A stretch of 64,000 nucleotides of DNA, taken from assembly GCF_030653755.1 (NCBI RefSeq), contig NZ_JAURYU010000011.1:123811-187810 (forward strand). The letters run 5' to 3'. This document shows positions 36,678 through 46,580 of the stretch, piece after piece; position 1 is the stretch's first letter, and every line of letters starts with the position of its first letter. The position numbers were made by a program, and so were the translations under genes. This stretch comes from Methylotenera sp. Lineage in GTDB: Bacteria; Pseudomonadota; Gammaproteobacteria; Burkholderiales; Methylophilaceae. A model generated the notes under the pieces. It was not told the DNA's origin. It did no database searches and worked only from the letters and a program-made list of their open reading frames with translations.

Positions 36678-38221
36678 TGAGAAATGTAATCGTGATATTG
36701 GGTGACCAACTCAATTTGGATAACCCAGCATTAGAAGGGTTTAACCATCAGCAGGATATGGTGTTGATGATTGAGGCGCCAAATGAGTCGACGCATGTAT
36801 GGTCACACAAAGCACGTATTGCATTGTTTTTATCAGCGATGCGTCATTTTGCAGAAACCTTGCAAGGTCAGCATTATCCCTTACGCTATTTAAAGCTAGG
36901 TGATCATGATTATATTGATTTAGCCAGTGCATGGTTAGCTTTGCTATCAGAATATGACCCGCAACAAATCATCGTTTGTGAGATGGGAGATTATAGGGTT
37001 TTAAAAGTGCTAGAGGATTGTGCATCAACATTAAATAAACGGCTGATCGTGCGTGATGATACGTTTTTCTTATGTAGCCAGGCGGACTTTAAGCGTTGGG
37101 CCGGACAAGGTAAACAGTTGCGCATGGAGTATTTCTATCGATACATGCGCAAACGCTACCAAGTCTTGATGGCGGGTGAAGAGCCTATTGGTGGAAAGTG
37201 GAATTATGACCACGAAAACCGGAAATCTTTTAGTAAGGATGGCCCACAAAATATTCCAGCTGTTCCACAGTTCGAAATAGACCAAATTACTCAAGCAGCT
37301 TTTGCTGATGTTGAGCGATTCTTTCCAGAGCACCCTGGCAAGCTGGATCATTTCTGTTGGCCAGTCACACGAGCGCAAGCACTATTATTTTTGCAACACT
37401 TTATAGCGACTAAATTAGTTGATTTTGGTGTGCATCAAGATGCAATGTGGCAAAGTGATTTAGTCTCAGGTGCGTTTTTATGGCACTCATTATTAGCCTC
37501 ATCCCTCAATTTAAAACTGCTGCACCCAAAAGAAGTGATTGAGGCTGTAGAGCAAGCTTATGAAAAAAACAATTTACCTTTAGCCAGCGTAGAGGGGTTT
37601 GTTCGGCAAATACTAGGGTGGCGAGAGTTTATCCGAGGACTATATTGGTTAGATATGCCTGCCATGGCTCAGGCTAATCACTATGAGCATCAGCGAGATT
37701 TACCGAATTGGTACTGGACAGGTAAAACCAATATGAATTGCATGCGTCAAACTATTACGCAGACTATGCAGTATGGATACGCACATCATATTCAGCGCCT
37801 CATGGTAACGGGCATGTTCGGTTTATTAGCAGAAATTGAGCCTAAACAAGTTGCAGATTGGTATTTAGCAGTCTATGTTGATGCGGTAGATTGGGTTGAG
37901 TTACCCAATGTAATCGGTATGGCTTTACACGCGAATGGTGGAAGATTCACAAGCAAACCTTACATTGCCAGTGGTGCTTACATTAAACGCATGAGCAATT
38001 ACTGCAATAGTTGTAGCTACAAGCCAGACCTGAAAACTTCAGCAAAAGCTTGCCCTGTGACTACGCTATACTGGAACTTCCTCATCAAGCATGAGCAAGT
38101 GATGCTCAACAATCCAAGAACAGTGCTAATGGTTAAAAATCTTAATAGATTTAATAATGAAGAAAAGGCGTTGATTCAACAGAAAGCCCATCAGGTCTTA
38201 AACGCACTTGATGAAATTTAA
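36674..38221 (+). CDS. Iron-sulfur bacterial cryptochrome/(6-4) photolyase (FeS-BCP)
   Basis: Cryptochrome/photolyase family protein of 515 residues, in the FeS-BCP/CryPro class (PhrB type) that repairs (6-4) photoproducts or senses light. The N-terminal antenna fold starts VIVILGDQLNLDNPAL. The [4Fe-4S] ligands are recognisable as C356, C444, C447 and C460. FAD-binding and lesion-site stretches include EGFVRQILGWREFIRGLYW and GGRFTSKPYIASGAYIKRMS. Coupled to the DUF2256 gene. Confidence 0.93.
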   Translation: MMRNVIVILGDQLNLDNPALEGFNHQQDMVLMIEAPNESTHVWSHKARIALFLSAMRHFAETLQGQHYPLRYLKLGDHDYIDLASAWLALLSEYDPQQIIVCEMGDYRVLKVLEDCASTLNKRLIVRDDTFFLCSQADFKRWAGQGKQLRMEYFYRYMRKRYQVLMAGEEPIGGKWNYDHENRKSFSKDGPQNIPAVPQFEIDQITQAAFADVERFFPEHPGKLDHFCWPVTRAQALLFLQHFIATKLVDFGVHQDAMWQSDLVSGAFLWHSLLASSLNLKLLHPKEVIEAVEQAYEKNNLPLASVEGFVRQILGWREFIRGLYWLDMPAMAQANHYEHQRDLPNWYWTGKTNMNCMRQTITQTMQYGYAHHIQRLMVTGMFGLLAEIEPKQVADWYLAVYVDAVDWVELPNVIGMALHANGGRFTSKPYIASGAYIKRMSNYCNSCSYKPDLKTSAKACPVTTLYWNFLIKHEQVMLNNPRTVLMVKNLNRFNNEEKALIQQKAHQVLNALDEI

Positions 38222-38262
38222 GTTAATATTGATGCTAGGTTGATATTGATGGCTTTTGTGAA

Positions 38263-38280
38263 TTTTCATGATACTGTCAT
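38263..38280 (+). promoter_or_regulatory. Pho-box-like site upstream of ppk1
   Basis: TTTTCATGATACTGTCAT matches the 18-base PhoB box CTGTCATAWAWCTGTCAY at about 14 positions, with a perfect second half. It stands where a -35 would be, with a CATTAT -10-like element at 38288-38293, and ppk1 starts at 38324. Predicts phosphate-starvation control. Confidence 0.5.
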
Positions 38281-38323
38281 AATCAGCCATTATGCTGGAT
38301 GAAACAATTTATTAAAAAATATC

Positions 38324-40402
38324 ATGCGTTCAGTTAACTCTCCTCTAAAACTACTCAATCGAGATATCAGCATATTAGCTTTCAACGCGCGCGTATTGAG
38401 TCTTGCGCAAAATACAGAATATCCTCTGCTCGAGCGTTTACGTTTTCTTTGTATCGTGTCATCTAATCTGGATGAGTTTTTTGAAGTGCGCGCTGCACCA
38501 CATGTGGATGCCATGCGTGATAATGAAAAAAAGACCGATGTTAATGTCCAAAGCTATTTAGAGATTTCTAAAGCCGCCCATACCTTAGTAGAAAAGCAAT
38601 ATGAAATCTTTAATACAGATTTAATGCCAGCTTTAGCGGGTCAGGGCGTACATTTGGTCTCGCACGGTGACCGCACTGTAGAGCAAAAACGTTGGGTGGC
38701 ACGTTATTTTGAGTCTAATGTTCGTCCGTTATTAGTGCCAGTTGCACTTGATCCTTCCCATCCTTTTCCACAGGTTGCCAATAAATCACTCAATTTTATT
38801 GTGTCCTTGGGCGGTACGGATGCTTTTGGTCGCAATAATAATATCGCGATTGTGAAAGTGCCGAGGGCGCTACCTCGATTAATTAAGCTACCAAAAAACC
38901 TGAGTGGCAAGCAACAAAAGTTTGTGTCTTTATCTAGCATTATTCGTGCGCATTTAGCGAGTTTGTTCGCGGGTCGTGAGGTGCTTAGCTTCTCACAATT
39001 TAGGGTCACTCGACATTCTGACTTAGCAGTAGATGAAGAAGATGTGAAAAACCTAAGAACCGCACTCCGAAAAGGTTTGGTGCAAAGACACTATGGTGAG
39101 GCTGTGAGGTTGGAAGTATCACACGGTTGTGATGAAAAGTTAGCGAAGTTACTATTACAGCAATTTGATTTACCTAAGCAGTCGCTTTACCGCGTGAATG
39201 GCTTGGTGAATTTAGCACGCTTAATGCAGTTGGCCGATTTAGCTGAGGGAGAACAGCTCAAGTTTAAGCATTATGAGCCGCAAATCAGCCAGCAGTTAGT
39301 GCCAAATCAATCATTTTTTACCCAACTTAAACAGCAAGATATTCTGATTCATCAGCCTTATGAGAGCTTTGAGTCAGTCATTGATTTCTTGCGTGAAGCT
39401 GTGAACGACCCTGATGTACTGTCCATCCAGCAAACTATCTATCGCACAGGCTCAGACCCACGCATGCTTAAATTGTTACAAGAGGCAGTGCGTCGTGGTA
39501 AAGAGGTGATGGCCGTCGTTGAGCTAAAAGCCAGGTTTGATGAAGAGGCAAATATTAACTGGGCAGAGGACTTGGAGTCTGTCGGTGCGCAAGTGGTATA
39601 TGGCATCGTGGGTCTGAAAACCCATGCAAAAATGTTGCTAGTGATGCGCCGTGAGGCAGGTGGCCTTAAATACTATGGACATGTTTCTACTGGAAACTAC
39701 AACCCACGCACAGCGCGTCTTTATACTGATGTCAGCATGCTCACTTCTGACGCCCAAATTACCCGTGATATGGAGTATTTGTTTAGACATATTGCCAGCC
39801 AAGTAAAACTACCCCGTATGCAGAAGCTACTGGTTGCTCCTTTTAACTTACACAAACAGATGCTTGCTAAGATTAGGTCGGCCGAGCTTAGTGCAAAAGC
39901 TGGTAATGCTGCTTCTATTATTTTAAAAATGAATGCATTAACCGATGAAGCGCTAGTGAAAGCATTGGTTAAAGCAGGGCGAGCTGGTGTGCAAATTGAC
40001 CTGATTCTGCGCGGTGCTTGTATTCTACCGATTGATGCGCCTGGACTAGAAGGGCGGATTCGTGTGCGCTCAGTGATTGGTCGCTTGCTTGAACACTCCC
40101 GTGTATTTTATTTCAAGATTGCAGAGGTTGAGCACATGTGGTTATCCAGTGCGGACTGGATGAATCGTAATATGATGCGCCGCGTTGAAATTGCATGGCC
40201 AATTATTGATGCAAAAAATCGTGCACGTATTTTGCAAGAGTGCTGTCAGATGTATTTGGACGATAATCATGATGCATGGATATTAAATGCAGATGGTAGT
40301 TATCAGCCTATTGCAGCACAGATGCATAGTCGTGCCAAGTCTGGTGAGCCTGTTCGTATTTATAGCGCACAATTACAACTGTTGCATAAATATGCCGATT
40401 AA
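38324..40402 (+). CDS. ppk1: Polyphosphate kinase 1
   Basis: Membrane-associated enzyme polymerising ATP gamma-phosphate into polyphosphate, 692 residues. N-domain starts LLNRDISILAFNARVLSLA. The phospholipase-D-like C-domains carry the catalytic histidine in LKTHAKMLLV and the second in LLEHSRVFYF, plus YGHVSTGNYNPRTARLYTD. Full family length. It begins the polyphosphate cluster ppk1-sixA-lysine-rich protein-ppx. Confidence 0.97.
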   Translation: MRSVNSPLKLLNRDISILAFNARVLSLAQNTEYPLLERLRFLCIVSSNLDEFFEVRAAPHVDAMRDNEKKTDVNVQSYLEISKAAHTLVEKQYEIFNTDLMPALAGQGVHLVSHGDRTVEQKRWVARYFESNVRPLLVPVALDPSHPFPQVANKSLNFIVSLGGTDAFGRNNNIAIVKVPRALPRLIKLPKNLSGKQQKFVSLSSIIRAHLASLFAGREVLSFSQFRVTRHSDLAVDEEDVKNLRTALRKGLVQRHYGEAVRLEVSHGCDEKLAKLLLQQFDLPKQSLYRVNGLVNLARLMQLADLAEGEQLKFKHYEPQISQQLVPNQSFFTQLKQQDILIHQPYESFESVIDFLREAVNDPDVLSIQQTIYRTGSDPRMLKLLQEAVRRGKEVMAVVELKARFDEEANINWAEDLESVGAQVVYGIVGLKTHAKMLLVMRREAGGLKYYGHVSTGNYNPRTARLYTDVSMLTSDAQITRDMEYLFRHIASQVKLPRMQKLLVAPFNLHKQMLAKIRSAELSAKAGNAASIILKMNALTDEALVKALVKAGRAGVQIDLILRGACILPIDAPGLEGRIRVRSVIGRLLEHSRVFYFKIAEVEHMWLSSADWMNRNMMRRVEIAWPIIDAKNRARILQECCQMYLDDNHDAWILNADGSYQPIAAQMHSRAKSGEPVRIYSAQLQLLHKYAD

Positions 40403-40422
40403 CTAAACTGCTTCAATAAACT

Positions 40423-40896
40423 ATGGCAAATTTAATCATTTGGCGACATGCCGAAGCCGAAGCGCAAAGTGGAACTGGTCACGATATTGACCGTGCATTA
40501 ACCAAGCGTGGCCATAAAGATGCTGCTAAAATTGCTAAATGGCTTCATAAGCATATACCTGATCATGTTGAGCTACTTTGCAGCCCAGCACGCCGTTGTT
40601 TGCAAACGGCACAGGCTTTGCATGATTTAAATCATACGGAAATCAAAGTATCTGATTTTTTAAGCGTGGATAGCAATGTAGCGCGTATTGCTAAAGAGAT
40701 ATCAAATACAAATGAGTCGCAAACCATATTAATAGTAGGACATCAGCCTAATCTTGGGTTGTTAATCAGTAAGCTTTTAGGGCTACACGAAACTGCCTGT
40801 TTAGTGAAAAAGGGCGCTGTTTGGTGGTTAAGGCAACGTAAAATGGGGCGTTCGACACATTATTATATTGAGGCTGTAAAGCAACCCAGAATTTAA
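40423..40896 (+). CDS. sixA: Phosphohistidine phosphatase SixA
   Basis: Small histidine phosphatase (RHG family), 157 residues, removing phosphate from phosphohistidine proteins. Catalytic RHAEAE with H9, conserved SPARRCLQTA and second histidine in VGHQPNLG. It lies 20 bases after ppk1, so it is likely co-transcribed. Confidence 0.92.
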   Translation: MANLIIWRHAEAEAQSGTGHDIDRALTKRGHKDAAKIAKWLHKHIPDHVELLCSPARRCLQTAQALHDLNHTEIKVSDFLSVDSNVARIAKEISNTNESQTILIVGHQPNLGLLISKLLGLHETACLVKKGAVWWLRQRKMGRSTHYYIEAVKQPRI

Positions 40897-41109
40897 TAAC
40901 AGGGTTCTAATTAAAAGCACCATCAGTTCTTTAATGAGCTAGCAGTTGTAAGCTGCATTTTATTGGAAATGTTTTACATTTGATGTTTATGTAACAAGAT
41001 TACGGTAATTAGGCAACCGTGACTATAATGCAACGCTTGTGTTTTGCTGATGATGCGTATCTAAGGCTCGTATGGTAAGCATGGCTGCATTGAAATGCAT
41101 TTTCCATCA

Positions 41110-41146
41110 CGCGATTGATGTAGGTCTAAATCTAGTGTCAATCGCG
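41110..41146. terminator. Hairpin between sixA and the minus-strand lysine-rich gene
   Basis: Inverted repeat CGCGATTGA / TCAATCGCG with a 19-base loop between convergent genes. No T-tract follows closely, so a terminator role is plausible but unproven. Confidence 0.35.
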
Positions 41147-41170
41147 CGACATAAGCCAAATTATTTCAAT

Positions 41171-41635
41171 TTATTTCTTTTTTGGTCTGCCTGTTTTAAT
41201 TGCAGGCACTTTGCTCATGGCGGCTTTTAACGCTGCATCTGTCATTGCACTTAATTGCATGATGCCTGCACGTAGTAACTCGCTTTTTTTGGCAGGTTGT
41301 CCTAATTTAGTTAGGCGCTCTTTTAACACGGAAAATTGTGCATATTCTGTTTTAGGCATAGTGAAGCTATCACGCTCCATTTTTAATTTTGGAGTTTTCT
41401 CTTTAACTACTTTTGTTTTTTCGGCTTTTTTTGTGTCAGCAATAGTTGCTTTTGCTGGGATCTTATTTGCAGGTGCAGTTTTTACCGCAACTGGTTTTGT
41501 GGACGTTGCTTTTGTGGTTGGTGTGGCTTTAGCAATGGGTTTGGTATCGGTCTTTGCTGGTGTTGCGCTCACAACCTCAGTTTTTTGTGTAGATGGTTTT
41601 AACGCTTCAGCTTGAGGTGTGTTGGTTTTTGACAT
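41171..41635 (-). CDS. Lysine/alanine/threonine-rich basic protein
   Basis: 154 residues. Residues 1-85 are low-complexity (Lys, Ala, Thr, Pro), resembling histone-H1-like or AlgP-type tails. Residues about 86-154 form a conserved-looking helical part (MPKTEYAQFSVLKERLTKLG, KKSELLRAGIMQLSAM). It ends in GRPKKK, an AT-hook-like DNA-binding motif. It lies between sixA and ppx in the polyphosphate cluster, on the ppx strand. Function unknown; DNA binding or polyphosphate association are possible. Confidence 0.65.
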   Translation of the reverse strand: MSKTNTPQAEALKPSTQKTEVVSATPAKTDTKPIAKATPTTKATSTKPVAVKTAPANKIPAKATIADTKKAEKTKVVKEKTPKLKMERDSFTMPKTEYAQFSVLKERLTKLGQPAKKSELLRAGIMQLSAMTDAALKAAMSKVPAIKTGRPKKK

Positions 41636-41710
41636 GGCTTTGCTCCAAATAAACGATATAAACAGTTTATACCGTTTATTTTTGAATGCAAATGAATTTT
41701 TTGTGACAGT

Positions 41711-43234
41711 TTATTGGGCGCTAGTTAGTTCAAAATGCCAGCTTACTTTTTGCCATGCTAAGGTTTCTTCATCAAGCAGATAGTAGGATTGAGGGTATTT
41801 AGTTGCCCATGATTTTGGCAGCGTGAGCTTGAAACTATTATTGTTTAACACTAGCTGTATGCCACGAAGGTTTGGCATATTCCTAGCATGGCATAAAATT
41901 ACTGCCAACCGCATACAGATTAGCTGCATCACAAATACCCGGTCAGAGAAGTCAGCTTCTAGTCGTTTTAATTTCCCGCGATGACCTAAAATAATTAAGC
42001 TTAAACAATGCAATTCACTTTGCGAGAAGCCAACAGGTTCGGTGTGATCTAAAATATAAGCACCATGAAGGTGTGCATCTACTGGAGAGATAATGCCGCC
42101 GATTTCATGTAATAGCGCAGCCCAGCGTAGTTTGCGAGCGTGTTTAAAGCGTTCTCCCTCTGCAAAGGTAACGTCTTCACCGATTTTTTCAAACAGCTTT
42201 TCAGCGACTTCTGCAACCGTTTTGGCATGTGTTTCATCTACGTCAAATTTACGCGCTAGGCGTTGTATGGATGCGTTTCTTAAGTCTAGCATATCGTTTT
42301 CACGCGCTAGCATGTCGTAAAGTAGGCCGTGGCGTAGCGCACCTTTTGCAACATTTAAAGTGTCAATATTTAAAAACTCAAATACCGCAATTAAAATAGA
42401 GAGGCCTCCGCCAATGACTGGTTTACGGTCTTCTTTTAAACCATTCAGACGTAGTTTGTCTGTATAACGTGCTTTTAGTAGTTCTTCACGTAACCAATAT
42501 AGACTTTCTTTGCTGATAGAGTCAGCAGGTTTGCCATATTGCACTAATACGTCGGCAACAGCGCCAACCGTGCCAGATGCTCCATAGGCAATATCCCAAT
42601 GCTGGTTATTGAAATGCTCACCTAGCGTTTCAAAAATAGATTCAGCGGAGATTTCTGCGCGTGTAAACGCCTTTTCAGTAAACTCTCCATTGGCAAAATG
42701 CTTGAGCGACCATGCAACTGAGCCTACATGTAGCGAGGCGGTATGTGTTGATTCAAAACCATGACCAAGGATAAACTCTGTCGAGCGTCCGCCAATATCA
42801 ATGACTAATCTTTTTTCATCTGACTGTGGCAAAAATCGACTAACACCTTGATAAATAAGGCGCGCTTCTTCAACGCCAGAAATGACTTCTACTTCAAAGC
42901 CTAGCGCTTTTTTAGCGAGCTTTAGAAAATGGTCGCGGTTGTTTGCTTCCCGTAATGTTTGCGTTGCAACAGCACGTACATGAGCGGCATCAAACCCTTG
43001 CAAGCGTTCACCAAATCTAGCTAGGCAACGTAGGCCTCTTTCAATCGATTCAGGCGTGAGATTGCGATTCTCATCCAGATCGCCACCTTGACGAACAGCC
43101 TCTTTCAAATATTCTACGCGCTCAATGTGACCGCTGTCTAAGCGGCCAATTTCAAGCCTAAAGCTATTAGAGCCTAAATCGATGGTGGCTAATAATGCTT
43201 TGTTAGCGGGGATGTTGTTGGTTTGATTGTCCAT
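41711..43234 (-). CDS. ppx: Exopolyphosphatase / pppGpp phosphohydrolase (Ppx/GppA)
   Basis: 507-residue hydrolase releasing phosphate from polyphosphate chain ends, or pppGpp. The actin-like ATPase fold is visible: TIDLGSNSFRLEIGR (about 16-30), VIDIGGRSTEFILG, and GASGTVGAVADVL. The C-terminal HD-like domain holds RWAALLHEIGG. Convergent with the ppk1 operon, giving synthesis and breakdown enzymes in one locus. Confidence 0.93.
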   Translation of the reverse strand: MDNQTNNIPANKALLATIDLGSNSFRLEIGRLDSGHIERVEYLKEAVRQGGDLDENRNLTPESIERGLRCLARFGERLQGFDAAHVRAVATQTLREANNRDHFLKLAKKALGFEVEVISGVEEARLIYQGVSRFLPQSDEKRLVIDIGGRSTEFILGHGFESTHTASLHVGSVAWSLKHFANGEFTEKAFTRAEISAESIFETLGEHFNNQHWDIAYGASGTVGAVADVLVQYGKPADSISKESLYWLREELLKARYTDKLRLNGLKEDRKPVIGGGLSILIAVFEFLNIDTLNVAKGALRHGLLYDMLARENDMLDLRNASIQRLARKFDVDETHAKTVAEVAEKLFEKIGEDVTFAEGERFKHARKLRWAALLHEIGGIISPVDAHLHGAYILDHTEPVGFSQSELHCLSLIILGHRGKLKRLEADFSDRVFVMQLICMRLAVILCHARNMPNLRGIQLVLNNNSFKLTLPKSWATKYPQSYYLLDEETLAWQKVSWHFELTSAQ

Positions 43235-43450
43235 AAATTGCGCTTGGTTTCTGGCTTTTAGTTTTGGTTGAAACAGTAATATTGTTTATTTTGTAATTAT
43301 AGTTTGAAAGTTTGATGACAAAGGATAAATTAAATGCGCTGAATAAACTTTTAATGCAATCAATGTTATTTTCATAAATATGTCACACATTGAAATGAAG
43401 TACCACTTTATACTTTGATCTATTATTGAGTTATAAAGCTAAGCATATTT

Positions 43451-43696
43451 ATGAAAATTAAAACAGCAAGTGATGCATACATTGAAAAAGCTAAAAATTT
43501 AACTCAAGAGGAGTCTGAGCGCCTGCAGAGTAGAATGCGTGGTAAGTTAACACGTAGGCTAGAAGATCAAAAGCTGGATACGATCGAAGCGCTGGCCATA
43601 CAGCTTGAGCTAGATGATGAGCAACTTCAGGAGTGGCGAGATAGAATGCGGGAAGTTAGTAAAAAAGATAAAGCCACTAAATCTGATAAAAAATAG
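43451..43696 (+). CDS. Small charged hypothetical protein
   Basis: 81 residues, highly charged and predicted almost wholly helical (TQEESERLQSRMRGKLTRRL, EALAIQLELDDEQLQEWRDR) with a lysine-rich tail. No family recognised. It stands 69 bases upstream of the ParA gene on the same strand and may be co-transcribed. Confidence 0.6.
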   Translation: MKIKTASDAYIEKAKNLTQEESERLQSRMRGKLTRRLEDQKLDTIEALAIQLELDDEQLQEWRDRMREVSKKDKATKSDKK

Positions 43697-43765
43697 GCTG
43701 TTTTTTGCATAGGTCAGTTTATACGGTATGCTTTAATTGTATTTGACTGCAGAGGAGCTAAATGT

Positions 43766-44398
43766 ATGAGAAGTATTTTAGTCGCAAACCCCAAAGGGGG
43801 GAGTGGTAAGACAACTTTAGCGACTAATCTTGCTAGTTGCTTTGCAACGCTTGGACATCAAGTAATTTTGTCTGACTTGGATCGTCAGCAATCCTCAGCG
43901 CAATGGGTGGAGCGTCGTCCGTCTGCGCTTCCATTTATCCAAGCGCATACCCAGCGAGGTAAAGCTCCTGCCTTCGAACCAGATTGGATGATTGTAGATT
44001 CTCCTGCTGGGCTTCGAGATGAAAAACTATCGGCTGCGGTAAAAGATGCGGACTGTGTCATCGTGCCAGTTCAGCCGTCAGCTTTTGATATAGGCGCCAC
44101 CCGAGACTTTTTGGAAGTGCTGACGGAAGAAAAAGCCATTCGAAAAAATAAAACCTTTGTTGCCTTGGTTGGTATGCGTGTGAATAGCCGCGCCAACTCT
44201 GCGCTAATTTTGTCAGAGTTTATGAATCAAGCTGGGTTTCCAGTGCTGACTTATTTACGTAATGCGCAAGTTTATGTCACGGCAGCTGAGCAGGGTTTAG
44301 GCCTTTTTGATATGCGGGCGTCGCTGGTGGAGCAAGACCTTCAGCAGTGGGAGCCATTGTTGCAATGGATTCTCGAGACGACAGAAACTAGAGATTGA
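43766..44398 (+). CDS. Orphan ParA-family ATPase
   Basis: 210-residue deviant Walker-type ATPase. Walker A is KGGSGKTT (10-17), with DLDRQQSSAQW as the A' region and IVDSPAG as Walker B. The length and lack of a DNA-binding N-domain fit small chromosomal ParA/MinD-like proteins that position cargo. No ParB gene is adjacent. GAGGAG precedes the start by about 8 bases. Confidence 0.82.
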   Translation: MRSILVANPKGGSGKTTLATNLASCFATLGHQVILSDLDRQQSSAQWVERRPSALPFIQAHTQRGKAPAFEPDWMIVDSPAGLRDEKLSAAVKDADCVIVPVQPSAFDIGATRDFLEVLTEEKAIRKNKTFVALVGMRVNSRANSALILSEFMNQAGFPVLTYLRNAQVYVTAAEQGLGLFDMRASLVEQDLQQWEPLLQWILETTETRD

Positions 44399-44446
44399 TA
44401 CATTGTATATTGCATGACCTTATACATAGTTTTGTCTAAATTTCTA

Positions 44447-44475
44447 CTTGAAAAAGTATACAGCCATCCCCAACT
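44447..44475 (+). promoter_or_regulatory. sigma-32 heat-shock promoter of htpG
   Basis: CTTGAAA (44447-44453), 14-base spacer, CCCCAACT (44468-44475). This is a near-perfect match to CTTGAAA-N11/16-CCCCATNT. It lies 42 bases upstream of htpG, a classic heat-shock gene. Confidence 0.8.
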
Positions 44476-44516
44476 AAGCTCTAACGTTTATTTCTAAACC
44501 ATTAGGAGCTTAATTT

Positions 44517-46418
44517 ATGTCCACTGCGACAGCACAACAAGAAACTCATCCAAAAGAATCAATGGCTTTTCAGGCTGAGGTGAAACAACTCTTACAGTTA
44601 ATGATTCACTCTTTGTACAGCAATAAAGAAATTGTATTGCGTGAGTTGATTTCAAATGCATCTGATGCGGCAGATAAATTACGTTTTGAAGCCTTAGCTG
44701 ATGGTGCGCTTTATGAAAATGATAGCGAGTTAAAAATCAGGCTCGCTTTTGATAAAGAGGCGCGTACTTTAACCATTGCTGATAACGGCATTGGCATGAG
44801 CCGTGATGAAGTGATTGCAAATATCGGCACCATTGCTAAATCAGGCACAAAAGAATTTTTTAATGCGCTCACTGGAGACCAAGCAAAAGATGCTAACTTA
44901 ATCGGCCAGTTCGGTGTGGGTTTCTACTCAGCATTTATCATTGCAGACAAAGTAACATTGACTACGCGCCGTGCAGGAGCAACAGAAGCGGTGCGTTGGG
45001 AATCTGCTGGTGAGGGTGACTTCACGATAGAAGCCGCAGAAAAAAGCAGCCGTGGTACTGAAATTACACTTCATTTGCGTGAAGGTGAAGACGAGTTCTT
45101 AAGTGATTGGAAATTAAAAACGATCATCCGCAAATATTCAGACCATATTACTTTGCCTATCGTGATGAAAAAATCTGAATGGAAAGATGGCGCTGAAGTA
45201 GCAACAGATGAAGAAGAAACGGTCAATAAAGCATCTGCATTATGGGCGCGCAGTAAAAATGATATTACCGAAGAAGAATACCAAGAATTCTATAAGCATG
45301 TATCGCATGATTTTGAAAACCCATTAGCCTACACCCACAGCCGTGTAGAAGGTAAACAAGAGTATATTTCATTACTCTATATCCCTAGCAAAGCTCCGTT
45401 TGATTTATACGACCGTGATCGTCGTCATGGTATTAAGCTTTATGTTAAACGCGTATTTATTATGGAAGATGCTGAAAAGTTGATGCCACAATACTTACGC
45501 TTTGTGCGTGGTGTGATTGATACCTCAGATTTACCGTTAAATGTCTCGCGCGAGATTTTACAATCAAGCCGTGATGTGGATGCCATTAAAGCGGGTTCAG
45601 TGAAAAAAGTGCTTGGTTTGTTAGAAGATATGGCCGAAAACAAGCCTGAAGATTATGCTAAGTTCTACAGTGAATTCGGCCGTGTGCTCAAAGAAGGCCC
45701 AGGCGAAGACTTTGCTAACAAAGATAAAATCGCTGGTTTGTTACGCTTTGCCTCAACTAAGGCGGATACTGATGTTCAAGAGGTATCGTTTAAAGATTAC
45801 ATCTCACGCATGCAGCCAGAGCAAGATGTAATCTACTACATTACAGCAGATAGCTTTGCCGCGGCACAACATAGCCCGCACTTGGAGATCTTCCGTAAAA
45901 AAGGCATTGAAGTATTGCTGATGAGTGACCGTGTGGATGAGTGGTTGTTAGGTAGCTTGACCGAGTTTGAAGGCAAGAAACTACAATCAATCGCTAAAGG
46001 TGATTTAGATTTAGGTAAGCTTGAATCTGAGACTGAGAAAGAGATTCAAAAGAAAATTGAAGAAGAATCTAAAACTTTGGTAGAAAAAATCAAGCAAACC
46101 TTGGGTAGCCAAGTAAAAGATGTGCGTGTGACGCATCGTTTGACTGATTCACCAGCTTGCTTGGTGAGTGATGCACACGACTTATCAGGTAACTTAGCGC
46201 GTATTTTAAAAGCAGCAGGTCAAAATGCACCAGAGAGCAAACCAATATTGGAAATCAACCCAACACATAAGCTGGTCAAACGACTTGAAGCTGAGTCAGC
46301 AGAGGCTATTTTTGCAGATTTAACACACGTAATATTTGATCAGGCGCTTCTAGCTGAGGGTGGTACATTGGAAGATCCTGCTAGTTTTGTAAAACGTATG
46401 AACAGTTTGATTAGCTAA
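44517..46418 (+). CDS. htpG: Chaperone HtpG (Hsp90)
   Basis: Bacterial Hsp90, 633 residues, ATP-dependent cytosolic chaperone. The Bergerat ATP site shows [22 protein letters not shown] and [11 protein letters not shown]. The middle domain includes [14 protein letters not shown] and [10 protein letters not shown], and the C-terminal dimerisation domain is complete. Preceded by a sigma-32-type promoter and followed by a terminator, so it is probably monocistronic. Confidence 0.98.
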   Translation: MSTATAQQETHPKESMAFQAEVKQLLQLMIHSLYSNKEIVLRELISNASDAADKLRFEALADGALYENDSELKIRLAFDKEARTLTIADNGIGMSRDEVIANIGTIAKSGTKEFFNALTGDQAKDANLIGQFGVGFYSAFIIADKVTLTTRRAGATEAVRWESAGEGDFTIEAAEKSSRGTEITLHLREGEDEFLSDWKLKTIIRKYSDHITLPIVMKKSEWKDGAEVATDEEETVNKASALWARSKNDITEEEYQEFYKHVSHDFENPLAYTHSRVEGKQEYISLLYIPSKAPFDLYDRDRRHGIKLYVKRVFIMEDAEKLMPQYLRFVRGVIDTSDLPLNVSREILQSSRDVDAIKAGSVKKVLGLLEDMAENKPEDYAKFYSEFGRVLKEGPGEDFANKDKIAGLLRFASTKADTDVQEVSFKDYISRMQPEQDVIYYITADSFAAAQHSPHLEIFRKKGIEVLLMSDRVDEWLLGSLTEFEGKKLQSIAKGDLDLGKLESETEKEIQKKIEEESKTLVEKIKQTLGSQVKDVRVTHRLTDSPACLVSDAHDLSGNLARILKAAGQNAPESKPILEINPTHKLVKRLEAESAEAIFADLTHVIFDQALLAEGGTLEDPASFVKRMNSLIS

Positions 46419-46437
46419 GCTGTTGTTATAAAAAACA

Positions 46438-46471
46438 AAAGCCGCCAGACGTAAGTTTGGCGGCTTTTTTA
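46438..46471 (+). terminator. Terminator after htpG
   Basis: Stem GCCGCCA / TGGCGGC followed by TTTTTT, 20 bases after the htpG stop. A classical intrinsic terminator. Confidence 0.9.
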
Positions 46472-46580
46472 TACGTGTTTAAAATACATGACTGAAATGT
46501 AACATTCAAACATCTGTCATAAAGCTGGCTCATTTTTTGCTAAAATAACAATACCATTCAATAATTTAAGACTCACTCAT

